From contig BLAL01000218.1 of the NCBI GenBank assembly GCA_015698045.1, positions 682,001-746,000 of the forward strand: DNA of 64,000 nucleotides. Reading direction: 5' to 3'. The number at the start of each line of letters is the position of its first letter. Position 1 is the first letter of the stretch. This document shows, in pieces, positions 23,612 through 37,176 of this stretch. The notes beneath the pieces are model-generated. The model was not told where the DNA came from and did no database searches. It worked only from the letters and a program-made list of their open reading frames with translations. The stretch is from Rhizophagus clarus. Its lineage: Eukaryota > Glomeromycota > Glomeromycetes > Glomerales > Glomeraceae. Position numbers and translations under genes: made by a program.

Positions 23612-25305
23612 TATTTATTTAATTTACCATTATTTCCGGATTTTCCAAAATTTATATTATTGTCATCGATATCCAATTCAAGTTCTTTTGTCAGATAATC
23701 TATAAACGGAAGCACAATTTTTATAAAGTTTATAATCATGAAACAAAGAAATTAAATAGTAAAAATACTTACCATCATTCTCAATTTCAAAAAATTTTAT
23801 TCTTTTGATAGGTTCATCTATATACATATATAAGAAATTTAAAGATATTATTCAATAAGTTAGAAAATTTTATATACCTCACCTTTTTCATTATTTTCAA
23901 TAAAATTATTATTAAACTTTCTTTTATTTACAAATGATGTATCACGGCGATATAAAATATTCTGACTTTGACTTCTTAAGCTTCTTGTGGATTCTGCCGA
24001 TCTTATCATTGCACTTAAAGGCCTGCTTTTATAAATTGCATTTGGATTATTTGTTATGGGTCCAATATCCGATGACGCTATAATTTTAGTTGCATTGTCC
24101 CAGTGTTCTTTGTGGGAAATATCAGAAACCTTCCTTTGTAATTCAGTAGATATCGGTCTTTTATTTGGATCAGGATGCCAACATTCTTTCATTAATTCAA
24201 TATAACCTTCAGGTGCATTTGTAACAATTGGAGGACGAAGACCATCACATATTTTAATAATAAGTTCTGTATCATGACTTCGATCCCAAAATGGTTTTCT
24301 TCCCGTCATCAATTCCCACATAATCATACCAAAACTATATATATCTGAAGCTTCAGTATATTTTTGTCCTTGAAAAACTTCTGGAGCAACATAAGGAATA
24401 ATACCATATACAGTACTTCATTATCATTTTCATTATCAAATGATGATTTACTTAGTCCAAAATCACTTATTATTGCACCTGGGAAATTAGAAAAAAGAAT
24501 ATTTCCACTATGAAGATCCTTATGAATAATGTTAGTACCATGTATAATTTTTAATTTTTATTCCATATGCAATCTGCCATAAACTATGTAACTTTTTATT
24601 CCAACTAATATTAAAAAAATCATTAGTTATATAATGTGTAAGATCTCTTAAATCGTAATACTTTGTGATTATCATAAAATTTTGGGTAGCAGGATGCTGA
24701 GTGATTCCAAGATAGTTACAAACAAGACTAGTTTCTTTTAAACTAATATTATAAAATATTTTGAGCTGAAATAAAAAAAAAACAATAAAATATTATTTAT
24801 CATATATTAATATGTAAAATCAAATAGGATATTGTACCTCATTTAAGTCTTTGGAACTGATGTTTTTGGAATTGTTGAGCTCCTTGAGAGCAACTAAAGA
24901 TGCACCTTGATAAGAAAACTTATGCCTTTTCACACTCCAACTATATATTAAACCATCAATGCAAATGGTTTTATTTATTTTACTAAATCTTCCTTCAGCA
25001 ATAAATTCTACATCCTTGAATTTATCATAAGGAACAAATACCATTTTACCATTTTTTTTATGGCTATTGGTAATTGTGTACCTTATAAAATCATCGATAA
25101 CTTTATTTCCACTTGGTATAATAATTTTATTTGCTTCATAACATAACCAACAAGTTTGATGAATTTCATTGAAATGTTTTTTATATTTACTGCATTTAAT
25201 ACATTTCTTAAATTTAGAATTTGATTTAGGTGTGTTTTGTATCATATTAACTGATGACGTGTTACAAAAGTCAAGTTTTAGTTTAAAGTTGGTTGTTTGG
25301 TCCAA
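23612..25305 (-). pseudogene. Paralogous CxxC-module kinase, frameshifted
   Basis: Exon 1 (24838-25305) is 468 bp, the same length as exon 1 of the intact 17091 gene. It starts MDQTTNFKLKLDF and carries KCIKC and CWLC. The next exon starts at 24765 and keeps HKDLHSGNILF and SDFGLSKS, an intact DFG. A one-base shift near 24550 and another near 24420 break the frame. Open sequence resumes through VAPEVFQGQKYTEASDIYSFGMIMWELM to the small 3' exons (EPIKRIKFFEIEND; YLTKELELDIDD) and stops at 23612. The Gly loop is also altered (EGRFSKINKT). It is transcribed convergently with its paralogue. The two shifts make a working kinase unlikely, unless they are sequencing errors. Confidence 0.85.
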
Positions 25306-28300
25306 TTTAAAATATCATCTCTTATATTTATATACTTTTTTTCTCTGCTATTAATTGTCAACAGTGAAATAACATCGAAGAATTCTTTATTTGAATTCTG
25401 GAAATTCTGTTAGGAATATCCATTAATTACTTTAAAAAGTGATCAGCTTGATGCATTAAAACAAACCACAAAACAAACGTTTATGGATCAAGAAATCGAT
25501 AAAAACAATCTCATGAAATGGATGAATGAAAAAATAGAAAATCTAACAAAGTAAATAAAATGATTGACAATTCTACAGAAAACAGAAAACGTAATTAGAC
25601 GCTAACGTTCTACAATAATTACTATATAGGGTTGGCAAACGTTATCCGACGGAACTAACCAAATTTAGTAACTACAATCATCATCATTTGTTTTTTCACG
25701 GCTTCACGCAGATACAAAATATGAAAATACTAATTTAAGCCAAAAAAAAAAGAATGTTCTCAATGGTGCTAATTATCATTGCTATAAGCGGAAAATAGTA
25801 TGCTAACTAGTATACTGTATATTTGAAGACAAAAACTCTCAATATCCAAGTTTTTATTATTAAGTACCGACAAAATATTAGGGAAACAAATAACATTTTT
25901 CTTTTACTTTGTAGATAAAGTGATAGAAATGAAGCAAAATGATGTGACATATTGTGATAACTAAAGAACTTTGAATAACAGATAACCGAAGCAAAAATAA
26001 GCGTTATATTCTTATTGTCAATAATTAAACAATAATTTTGTAATGTTAAATTTCATTGTGTCAATTTTTCTTGACTTATGTGAGGAAACTCTAAAGGTTT
26101 TATTTATTGCATCAAAAAAAAAAAAATAATAATTGTTCACTATATATTCTTATTTTATAATTATACTGCAAAATGATTTTGAAATGTATAAAGTGATTTA
26201 ATCGCGTTCTAGTAATTTCAAAATTAGCACAGATATTGACGAATATTTTTATTATTAAATTAAAATCCGTTCACGTCTGAAAAACATTTACAGTGACAAA
26301 GTTTGCTGATTTTATATAATTCGAATTTTATTTAATGTAAAATTTTTTTTGTTGAATTAGTAGAGCGATTCAGTGATCGCTCCATAAAATAATTTAGTTA
26401 TCAAATCGAGTAATTCACTAGCTAATTCCAATAAACGTATAATATAGATAAATGTGGCTTAGTGATTTATTAATTGCACGACTAGAGGTTTTGGGGCTTT
26501 ACAATAAATGTATAATATATAAATTCCCAAATAATCTATTTGATTTGTTGAAAACTTAGTAGAATAATACAGATGAAACTTGTATAGTATAGGAAGTATA
26601 ACTAGTTGCAAAATAATAATTACTAATCAATAGTTATCATTTTCGATTCAAGTGATAATAATCTAGAATTAAACTTAGAAAATCATCATAAGGAGGCTTT
26701 GCTGAACATAAACATCTCGTGATCAATATCCAATGATTCATCAAATTTCATTTAAAATCTATAAATTAAATTCAATATTGAAGATAATAAAATTTTTTAG
26801 AAAAAAAAGATATTTAAAAATAATGACACTTTAGAATCTTAATAAAATAGCTTCATTACTTGATTAAATCAGCCCCAAGCCTTCAACAATTATATTCATG
26901 ACTTCTTGGAACTAATACTAAATCATGTCAAAAATTAAGGTTGCTTGTAATTTAAATCAATCGGAAGGTAGTAATGGAAAACAAATTTGAAATAAAAGTG
27001 TTTATTTAAAAATTCAGAAATGTTATTTGTTATTAGAATTTCATATTAGTTATTATTGTCAACTTTAAAATTCTATCTACTATATATCCTTTTTACTTAT
27101 ATCATATGTTGCAAGTTCAATCTTTTATCTATCTCTTTAATAAGCTCCAATTTCTCACGTTTCATAAGATAAACATAAATTCTGAGTTGTTGAATTACAC
27201 AAATGCATCTCTCTAATATTTATGTAGTCCTACGTCATAAGTGTTAATAAAACTAAAAAAAAAACTAATAAAGTTATCTGTATCTCCATATGCATGTCAT
27301 ATTCAATTTATATGAAATAATAATATTATGAGCTATAATTTATACACTATCTTTTCATAGATCTGATAGGAACTTTTCTGATAAAGTTTTGTCAGACCTA
27401 ATAATATACATGTCAATTTTCTTATTTCACTAATTTTTTTATTTAGTTCAGCTTTTCAATGACTTATACTTTCTATTAAAATCTATATTAAATAGTTCAA
27501 GATCAATGTTTCTGTATTTTTTAATCAATATTTATTAAGCATTAATGTTTTCAATCTTAATAAATTGCCTACTATCTAATGATACAAAAGATAACTATCT
27601 TTTGAAAGGTTTTTAAAACTTATATTTCTTATTTGCTTCTATAGCTATATTCTAAATAAAATATTATCAGCCTGCATGTACAAAAAACTAATAGGAGTTA
27701 GCCATATTTCTTTCTACAAGTACTGCGTCCACTTTTTCTCAAGAAATTTGAAAAGAAAAACATTGGAATCTTTTACAAAAGTATTGAAAAAAAAGTAGCG
27801 GATGATATATACATGGATAATTCCTTAATCAGGCTAGAACAAGTAGATACTGGAATTGTCTCAGATAAGTTTTCATTAATGTTAGTTCTGGAATTCTGCG
27901 TGAAGATCCTTCTCAGTAGGTAAGATGTCAATTATTGTGAAGCATTGTCATCATCAAATAACAATAACATGAACATTCTGGATAATATCATATGAAAAGA
28001 ATTATTAAATCTGCTATTGATATGAGAATAGAATAGTTTTGATCAGCCAAAAATTTTTTTTATACTAGGCTTTGAAATATTTATTAGCAGCTTTTGTTTT
28101 ATGGAGTTTTTGAATTCATTATAGCAAGTTTGGATTGGAAGGTTTAGGAATAGGGATTGTTAAAATAAGTTTGATGAACTAGTAGGTCTAAAATCTTCTG
28201 GCAGTTTCACAAGTTCAATGGAAAATATAGGTTAATAGGAACTATTTTGGTGTTTTATTTTCACATGCTGTATATTAATAAAACACATCATTTGTTTAAT

Positions 28301-30022
28301 AGGTGGGTTGAGTTAATAGGATTAAAGTCCAAAACAGTAATTTTCAGTTCCAGTGCAAAAATAAACTTGATTATGAAGTGCCGCTGGGTTATACTATATT
28401 AAGTAGTAGTTAGGGCATATTTTGTATCTTAAATATCTTAAGTATTGATTACAACATATTATGAAAAGAAAGTGAAACTAAATTAGTCAAATTTCACCCT
28501 AGTAAATTAATGGGATTTTTCATTATCATACCATATTCCAACGATACGAGATTGCTGTTTTCTTAATTTTTTTTGCTGGCAGATCATCAAGTAGTTTTGT
28601 CCACCCTCGAAAGGATAACAATTCTCCCAGATAATAATAGAACTCCAGTTTTCTTTAATTGTTTTTTCTCTAAAGGAAGGCTGCTTCAATATTCGTATAA
28701 GTCTTGCCAGTTTCTCGATCTCAGTGCCCTTTGAATTTAGCCGCATTTGTTTTTCAATTTTGCAAAAATTTTAAATAGTTCTAAATTGCTTTAATTTGTA
28801 CTGTATAGCAATAAACTGAATGTTGTCATGCAGCGTCTCCTTAACAACACTTGTATTTCTTCACTACTAACTATATGACCAAAGAATCCAATACTTTTTA
28901 TAATAATCTTTTGGTAAAATCTTTCTTAAAAATCTTTCTAGAGGAGAAAATAAACAACTATATCTAAAACTTTGTCCATATTAAACATGATAATTATTAT
29001 TTATGCATCAAGCTTAATTGACATTATTTTTCATTAATTTACAGTAAAATTAAACGAAGAAAAATTTGAAAACATTAATATTTTACTTATATATACATAT
29101 TATTTTATTTATTTTTACGTTTCTTAAAATTTGGAACATGTATAGAGATATATGGACTCTGTAACGGAAAACTACAGGTGGCTTATAACGGAATAGGTGG
29201 CTTCTAGCGAACGTTCTTAATTATAGTCAAAAGATAATTGGTTAACGACTTATGCTTAGATTCGGCTTTGTCTAGCTAATGCGTGGATTTAGACTTATGT
29301 GGCAATTGATTTTATAACAGTTTCCGTTTCTTAATTATAATAAAGTGACATTTTTCAAAAATGTATCAATAACATAAATATGCAGGTCAAGTGGATATTG
29401 CAACATGATAAGTTGGTATTTTACAAGTTGTTGCTATTATGATCTGCAATGTTGTAACGTATTAAATTCCTTTTTTTTTAACGGTGTAAAGTCAAGATTC
29501 CAGGGAATTTAATAATTAGTTATTTATTTAGCTGTAGGGTTGGTTATACATGGTTTTATTTGGGAACTTAGAATATTTTTATATGTATAAAATTGTATTT
29601 TATTGTTCCGTCCGATTCCGTAATGACGTTAAAGTGTTAAACTATTTCGATGATTGGTAATTTGGGAACCATTGGGATTCGTTGCACATTTATTTATTTA
29701 GACTTAAGGAATTTTAGAAACTTAAAAGTTTTGGAACAAAAATGGCGTGATTAGAAATTTGTTATCTAAAGGACTCGAATTCGTTAATAAAAATTAGACT
29801 TTGGTTTTTATGTTTTGTTTAATTAATTTGATTTTGTCATGTGATTTGGTACTAACGTTTGATCGTGCAATGCAGATGTGGCAGACTGATCAACATCCGA
29901 GGTCTGACTCTTGCAAAATTTCTAAATCACGCTTTATGTGACAGCTGCGTTATTGATATTGTTTTGTTTCCATAACTTTTTTGATGCGGTTACTGACATA
30001 TTGTAATTTCTTCTTTTTCTAG
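25306..30022. other. Long gene-poor region
   Basis: About 4.7 kb. One minus-strand frame (28507-28746, starting MRLNSKGTEIEKLARLIRIL) has protein-like composition but no domain I know. It could be a relic of a transposon or host gene. A tiny frame near 25482 (MDQEIDKNNLMKWMNEKIEN) may be another scrap. The rest is AT-rich and silent to me. The last few hundred bases could hold upstream exons of the kinase relic that follows. Confidence 0.4.
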
Positions 30023-31013
30023 ATCAAATTGAAAGTAACTTTTCATCACCCAAATATAATTCTATTTTATGAGGTAACGAAATAGGTAAAAATAATAATT
30101 GTATAATTAACTATGATACTATATTTCGTATCTCGCTTGCTTATTTTTTATTTTAGCCGCATCAAATTATTCGCTTGTTCTCGAACTTGCGGAGGGCGGA
30201 ACATTGGGGAATTATTCAAGAACTAACGCTAAGACTTTTAAATGGAAAAGCCGATTACAGTTCGCCAAAGAAATTGCTGATGCTGTTTCCCGGTTACATG
30301 ATAATAAAGTTATTCACGGAGATATTTTGTAAGTAAATTATAGCAAAGAAAGTATTTAATATATCATGTAATTAATACGTTCTTTTTTAGAATCTTAATA
30401 ATATCTTAATATATCAACAAACGATAAAATTGCCTGATTTTGGATATTCTCTTCGACAAAGGGATAAAGTATCTACTAGACGACATGTTACAATACCTAT
30501 TTGGATCCTAGATTCGTTAAAGATACGAGTTACTATCTAACCGAAAAATCATTCATATGCAATTTGGGATTAATATTCTGGGAACTGACAAGCTGTTCAT
30601 CCCCTTTTGATTACGAAACAAAAAATGCTTTAGAATCATGCACAAATTCTTAATGGTAAAAGAATGAATCTTATACCAAATACAAAAGTAAATTCGTTGC
30701 GTTTCATCAAAGTATAAAATTATGCGAAGAGGAATTGGTATGTTTTATTTACGTTATTTATTACATCTAATATTACTGTATCATAATAGAATGTTGGAAA
30801 TGAGAACCAGATGAAAGACCAGATATTTGGAAGTGATATCAGACCTCAGTAGTATTGATTCTATTAAATCTGAAAATGATAAATTGCCGACAAACTATGA
30901 TTCTAGAGAACGGAAATAATGCATCAACAAAAGAATAGAAAACGACTTGTCTAATTGCGAAAAAGAATGTGATTTAAATTCCGGTGAATATCAAAATGCA
31001 ATATCACACTTGT
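30023..31013 (+). pseudogene. Relic of a second kinase type (TKL/Sel1-associated style)
   Basis: Pieces in changing frames spell a kinase different from the CxxC-module family. They include IKLKVTFHHPNIILFYEVT after a TTTCTAG acceptor, and SLVLELAEGGTLGNYSRTN. KEIADAVSRLHDNKVIHGDI follows, where HGD replaces HRD. Next come TIKLPDFGYSL (DFG) after an intron, NLGLIFWELTSCSSPFDYET, and DLSSIDSIKSENDKLP. Stops and shifts occur throughout, and the APE region is badly damaged. In Rhizophagus, kinases of this type often precede Sel1 repeats, but none are visible here. Non-functional. Confidence 0.75.
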
Positions 31014-33053
31014 GATGATTGCTAATTTTAACGTTGTTTTTGAATTTCGTAATATTTTATGTAATCTTTTTTATATAGATTTCTTTATTAGATTTATATT
31101 TTCTCTTTTTCTTCTGATTTCTTTCGTTTTTTATTTCGTATTTTTTGCACTTTACAAAAATATAGATTTCTTTACTATTTTACTAGTGATAACAAACATG
31201 GAATTCAATTAATTCCTAGTTATATACCGATGGTTATTTGTAATATACATCAAAATAATAAATTCGAATTTCGAAATCGAAAACATCAACTTTAGATTTT
31301 CTCTTTGTCAATCTATCGCTTGATAAGGATCCACAATTTTTATTATATAATATTTTTCACAAGAATTGTCGTACATGATATATGAATAAATGAACTTTGC
31401 CATTCTAAATCTTGATGACTTCGGAAAAGAATTTGCACCCACATCGTCGTTAAGGAGACATAGAACCACCAAATTATATTCATTCAGGCAATAACGTTAT
31501 TCACTGTTACGCAACATCGGATCATTGACGTGTTAAGATTCATAGCTTATTTTTTGGTTACATCTATTTATGTTTACCACATCGGACTTGAAGAATTCAA
31601 GGTAGTTAAACTGGTCGGGGTAGATGGGTATATCACGCCTAGTTATCCACGAAAACGGAAAGAGAAGAATTTCCGCTAATGTCAACGAAACTTTTATTAT
31701 TAATATTTGGTTGTAATCTTGTAGCGTAATGAATGATGATGGAATATCTACAACCAGTGTTACGAAACACATTAACGTATTGATCTAGAAGAATAACATA
31801 TATTTTTCCATAACATATTGCACAAGTGTCACCTAAAGGCCGCTCCGTTGTTTAACGTACCCTGCCTCCCTCTTTTTTCTTAAAAATATAATCATATAAC
31901 AATTATATATGTTTAAATACCCCTCTAAAATTCTGAAGATCCAAAATTTTATTTATAATGTCCGTTCATTGTAAGCCCACTCCCCCCTCAAATTTTCCTT
32001 AAAATCCGGACGTATAAAACAAACAATTAAATTGGAGCGGCCTCCTAAATTACGTGTAATACCCCTTCTAGATTTATACTGCACCTATCCGATTAAGTAA
32101 AATAATAGATCAGCAGTTCTGTTTAATTCCGATTAAGGAGTTAGTTTCGGAACATGCTGGAAATTCTACGAAGTATTTTTTGTTTCCAAAGTGAATCTGT
32201 CGAATATTTTTGTTACGGGATTAAAGACACGTTTAGTCAGGAAAAATGTTACTCCATTTCACTCATATAACTGAAAGAAGTCAAAATAAATCGAAAATAT
32301 TAACAACGGGAATATAGATCACTAAGAAGTACAAATATTAATGAAAGTATAAAACTGCATTACAAACATGATTATGAAACGCCTGAGAAGTACTTTATTT
32401 GAAGAATATTTATTGTTCTGTACGTGATTCGTCTTAATGACTTTCCTGCGGATGATTACTTAAGGAAATGCGAATAATCATTACAAAGCCACAATTTGTC
32501 AAATACGGTTGACCGTACGACCAAAAAATTGCACAAGTAATAATTATTAATAGTAATTATAGTAAATTCTTTTTTCATGCAAATCATATTAAATTTTTTT
32601 GTTGATAATTTTAAAAAATAATTAATTATAGGTTTATACTGTCTTAAATTTTTTTTCTTTTTTTTAATCCGAGTCTTTTCCTTTTTTAAACAACAATCTT
32701 TCAAATTTTTTAGTTAATATTATTAGTCAAATACGGTTGACCATACGACCGAAAAATTGTGCAGTAGTAATTATAGTTATCCTTTCTTAATAAATATTCA
32801 TGAGAAATTTTCATTTACTGATAAATTTAAAAAACGATTAAATTTTTTAGTTGTTGTTATATTGTCACTTAAGTTTGCATATTTCTTTTACTGTGCGACA
32901 TATTAATCATTAAGCCACTGATCAAGAGTCTATTTAACTAGACACGATGAATTTAGAAAGGTGAAATGTTTTTCAAAATTCTCAAAATTTTTATTCTCAA
33001 ACTTAAATTTTCTTGAACCTCTTTTAATAACTAAAAGCATTTATATAAACAAA
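31014..33053. other. Intergenic region upstream of the Crinkler-like gene
   Basis: No convincing gene. A minus frame at 31533-31772 has no domain. It contains a C/T-rich patch near 31860-32060 and a duplicated segment (32498 and 32726) described separately. The last part presumably carries the promoter of the downstream gene. Confidence 0.45.
32498..32760. repeat. Dispersed direct repeat, 228 bp apart
   Basis: GTCAAATACGGTTGACC at 32498 recurs at 32726. Each copy is followed by TACGACC and AAAAATTG with a few changes, then AGTAATTATAG-like sequence. The core contains a palindrome (TACGGTTGACCGTA). It could be a duplicated regulatory segment or the edges of a decayed element. Confidence 0.6.
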
Positions 33054-33658
33054 ATGCATATGTCATTAACTTGTTTGATTCTCGAAGGACGAGTTACTGT
33101 CAGGGTGCCTATTGGCAAAATTTCCAAAATCGATGATATAGATATTGAGTTCCAGAATTTAACTGTTGATGATTTCATGAAACTTCTCCTTCGTCAAGAT
33201 AAACTTAAAAATCGAAGGATAACGGAAATAAATCTCTGGAAACTCGTCCGAGAAATTGAAAGTACGTTGCCTATCCCAGAAGTTAAAATTGAAGATAATG
33301 ACATTATGATGGACCCTGAAAAGGACCTTGTGGATTATTTTAATCCAAATGACAAAATTCCCAAGAAAAGGTTACTTCACATCGTCATACAACCAATTTT
33401 CCCAATCACTGGTAAGTGTCTCCCAATGTTTTACCTCTCGAACAAGAATACAATTGTCATATTCTTCCTGTTTCTATATTTCTAGATTATCTAAATAAAA
33501 AAAAGCCAGGGGTCATTGAGTATGATAAAATATCTATGGATTTAAGCCGGGTTCCTACGCAACTCTTATATACCAATGGACTTCATTGGGATTATCAAGA
33601 GTCTCCTGAGCTTGAAAGAATATTAGAATTATTTATTTATTTACCCTATAAAAAATAA
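33054..33658 (+). CDS. Short Crinkler (CRN)-header protein, truncated by mobile DNA
   Basis: Exons are 33054-33411 and 33486-33658 (74-bp GT-AG intron), giving 176 residues. Residues 1-115 look like the ubiquitin-like CRN N-terminal domain: MSLTCLILEGRV, ITEINLWKLVREIES, MDPEKDLVDYF and RLLHIVIQPI. CRN proteins are modular and are predicted to deliver a variable C-terminal domain, often nuclease or kinase-like. Here the second exon adds only about 50 residues. It then runs into LINE-tail sequence (LFIYL from TTATTTATTTA) and a MITE end whose TAA (33656-33658) is the stop. Hence the variable effector domain is missing. There is no signal peptide. Either of two in-frame ATGs (33054, 33060) could start it. 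Confidence 0.75.
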
Positions 33659-34290
33659 GTGTCCGGATAATGTCCGGAAAATGTCCAGAAAAATTATCTA
33701 AAATATTGTCCGGAAATTCTGGACACTGTGTATCCGGAAACTGTTCCGAAAACACTGCATTTTCGGGATATTAGGAAATTGTCCAGAAATTGTCCGGAAA
33801 TGTATTTTCGTAAAATTTGCCACAAAAGATGTCAATGGATAGATGATCATCATTATTCCTTAACCCAAAATTGTTATATCATAGATATATAGTATTTTTG
33901 CCTGCTCTGCAATTTTAATTAGTACGACAGAAAAGGTTTTGAATGTCAGTTTTGTGCTTTTTGCATTTTTTTACAAAATTAATTTATCCTTTTTTGGAAA
34001 TAGTATCCAGAATTTGTCCTGAACTTTTTTATGTCCGGAATTTGTCTATCTGGTTTTTTACTATGTCCAGAATTTGTCCAGGTTTAACTGTCCAGAATTT
34101 GTCCAAAATTTTATACCGAACAAATACTGGACGAATTCTGGACAAAGTTAGGACATGTCAAAATTTTAAGTATCAGAAGTGTGTCAGACATGTACCAAAA
34201 AAGTGGACATTTTCCGGACACATCAGATTTATTCCGGACATTTTCCAGACATTTTTGATAACATTTTCCGGACATTTATTTTTTATAGGG
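33644..34290. mobile_element. 647-bp MITE with TCCGGA-rich arms, inside a LINE poly(TTAT) tail
   Basis: The ends CCCTATAAAAAATAAGTGTC and its complement (with one mismatch) face inward at 33644 and 34290. The arms are crowded with GTCCGGA and GTCCAGAATTTGTCC motifs in both orientations. The flanks are TTAT repeats on both sides, so the target duplication cannot be measured. No coding capacity. Confidence 0.8.
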
Positions 34291-37176
34291 TTATTTATTT
34301 ATTTATTGTTAGAGACCAACTCGTGAATTACAAATTGTAGAAAAACCAAACTATAATCTATGAAAATAAAAATTTACTAACTACATCATGTAATAATAAA
34401 CCCCTACCCGCAGCGGACGTCAGCCTATGTTAAATTATACAAGCTATGACCGAGTATAAGGTAGCCCTAAGCTATTAAAGTAGATTTCCCTGAACTCTGG
34501 ATAAGGAAGAGCGAGTAGTAGAATTTGAGGTATTAAAGTACGAGATCCAAGAGTCTGCGTGAAGGTAATTAGAGCCCAGACAATAGATGACAGCTCGATG
34601 GTCGTCATCATCAATCCTGGGAAACAATAGTAGTGTGAAGGTTTTTCTTGTGTAGGTCAGATAACGAGATCCGAATGATGAAAGAGAGGTCTGGAGACGT
34701 TGCGTTTGGAGGGTCACATGTTAGTTGGGAGTGCGAGGTACGACAATTCTTCTGGTAAGATTGTTTTTTCCTTTTGATGATACGGCGTGACTTTTCCCAC
34801 GAATGGAAACTATTAGAGTGTATATGCCAAAATTTTCTAGTGATTTGAGTGTAAAAGTATTGGACAAAAAGTTCCACTATCTCCATTGTTGACTTTCGCA
34901 AATGGATGTGAAGGTGGATTAAGGAGATAAGTTCCTCAGGTACTAGTTGATGGAAGAGGAGGTAAGTGGGATGATTTATATCCGTAACTTGGGAGAAGAG
35001 TGTTGAGCGCTCAATTGACAAGATAACCTCTCGAGTGGAAGGTGGAACATTCGGAAATGAGGTAATCAGTGAGCCTAGGTAGGTTGCAGCTGTCCTTAAA
35101 AATTGGTTAAGTTCCATAAGGTGGGCTAGATAATAGCCTATGTGTGAGTTGTCATATGTCTGGGAGTTACATTCTGTACATAGAATGGGATGGAATGGGT
35201 ACAAATTAGGATAATTTCTTTGTTGTAAGTCTGCTGTAGGCAGTAAGTGTGCATATAGTTTAATCTTGTGGCCCGTTATTTTGTCATTATGAAAACTGCA
35301 GGGTGATCCATTATCATTGTTCTTTCTAAGCCATTGAGATGTAGAAAATCAATCTACTGGATGTGAGGCCATGAGGTGGAGAAGGTGTTGTTGAGATTTG
35401 TTGTGTAGATTAGAGGTAGCCAGGTAAGCATGGCAAGCGCGTTGTGTTCATTTCCTCATGTTGCCATGTAAAGAACCTAGGTAATTAAACGTGATAGTTA
35501 TTAATGCTGAAAGATCGGACTTAGGGGAAAGAAAAATAGGAGATAAGTTTGTGGCTTCTTTTGATAATTGATCAGCTTGGTCGTTAAACTGGTCTTCTGA
35601 ATGGGATTTCACTTTCATGAAAGTTACCGCCAGGTGCTTCTGTTCAATTAAACGTAGAATTAGAGACCAAACTGGGTAGGTATTAAATTTGAGTCGTTAA
35701 CATGTGGAGAAGCTGACATGTGAAAATTTATTGTAATTGTGGATGGTGTTGAGTGAGTCTGTGAATATGTTGATGTGTGAATTAGCTGGGGATATAATTA
35801 GAGTAGTAAGAACAGCGAAAGTTTCAGCCATGTTTGACGAAGGCTGGAACATCGTCGTGCGTTGGAAGGGGGTAGGATTACTAGATGTAGTTGTTTCAAT
35901 CCATGCAAAACCCATAACAGATCTGTGGAGACCATCTTGAAAAAGGGAACCATCTGTGTAAAAAGATAAACTGGAAAAGTTAATAAATTGATGTGCTAAA
36001 AATAAAAGTCTATCTATAGTTGCATCAAATCCTATAACTAAATTTTTTTAAATAAAGAGAAGATAAAGGATTGAGTATGAGGTTATTGTTATAAATAGTA
36101 AGAGTAGCAGGTAAATTATCCCTGGGAACAGGGATTATAGGGGGTAAGAAAGTTATTAGTATGTTGTGATTTTTGGTAGACATTATACGCAATTATGCAT
36201 AGAGTGTGATGGTACAAAGTCAGAAATTTTCACATCCATTTTGGGGTGGTGATGTGAGCAGGGATGTGGAGAGGATGATACACGTTGATAGTAAGTAATT
36301 TAGTAGTGGCTACATATAATGTGCATATCGAAGGGTTGGAAATATTATAAACGTGACAAGAGCATCCTTTGCATGGTCGGAGAAATGAGGACATCCTTCT
36401 AAGGGTGGAAGCAGTTGTGACAGTTGAATGGGCTGGAGAAAAACTCTCTACATATGCCTGGATGTAGTGCTGAATTTGGGTAATAGAGCGGAAAGCCAGG
36501 TGATTCGTTTGTGTGATAGATTTACCGTAAATGATATCTGAAGTATTGGCGTCCCACGTGATAACCCATTCATTATGTGGATTGAACGTTGGACTATCCC
36601 ATATTTGAGGAGAGTGTTGTAATAACCGTTGAATCAGCAGGATGGGTATAGGTGTAACATATTTTATAGAGGACACGGAACAAGTGGTGGATAGTAATTT
36701 CTTGTACCAATTAGGAGTACGACTGGTCCATTTGTTATTATTGAGTTTTTTTATATCTTGATAGGGTCAGAGGAAACTTCCGTCTTCCAAACTGACCTGA
36801 TCCAAAAATAACAATCATTTGGCTCAGAGACTATTAAGGTCTGATTTTGATAAGTTTGGGATATGTTGAATAATAGGGGAATATCCTCCTATGATTTTGA
36901 GGTCAAAATTGGGTATAAAAAATAAGTTAATGGAACTGAACGCATAAATTTTTTTTAATAGAAGCGTGTCAAAAAGTCTAAGAGGAGCTAATAATTTTAG
37001 CTCACCCATTGTGGGGTAATCTGCAGTCCATAGGATATCCATTGCAGTAATTATTTGTTGGAGAGCTATTATACGTAACAATGGAGAATTGAATAATAAT
37101 TGGGTGAGAGATAAATGACTGCTGATTTGGTTAAAGAAAAAATTACTAATTGAAGGAAACATGTTATTATAAATAA
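34291..37176 (-). pseudogene. 5'-truncated LINE copy (RT C-terminal linker, RNase H, C-terminal domain)
   Basis: The plus-strand start is TTATTTATTTATTTATTG, the same type of 3' tail as the full LINE at 47.7 kb. On the minus strand, scattered open pieces match that LINE. 37160-36824 has FPSISNFFFNQISSHLSLTQ and IIGGYSPI. 36676-36230 has ITQIQHYIQAYVES and KGCSCHVYN. 35915-35697 is RNase H (GFAWIE, AETFAVL, FTDSLNT). 35204-34611 has ILCTECNS, FWHIHSNSFHSWEKS. Frames shift repeatedly. The endonuclease and RT core are missing. The upper edge abuts a CACTA end at 37177. Old and inactive. Confidence 0.85.

Noticed and set aside
33943..34326. 127-residue frame with repeated RICPG phrases
   Set aside because: It lies wholly in the TCCGGA-rich MITE and reflects its repeats.
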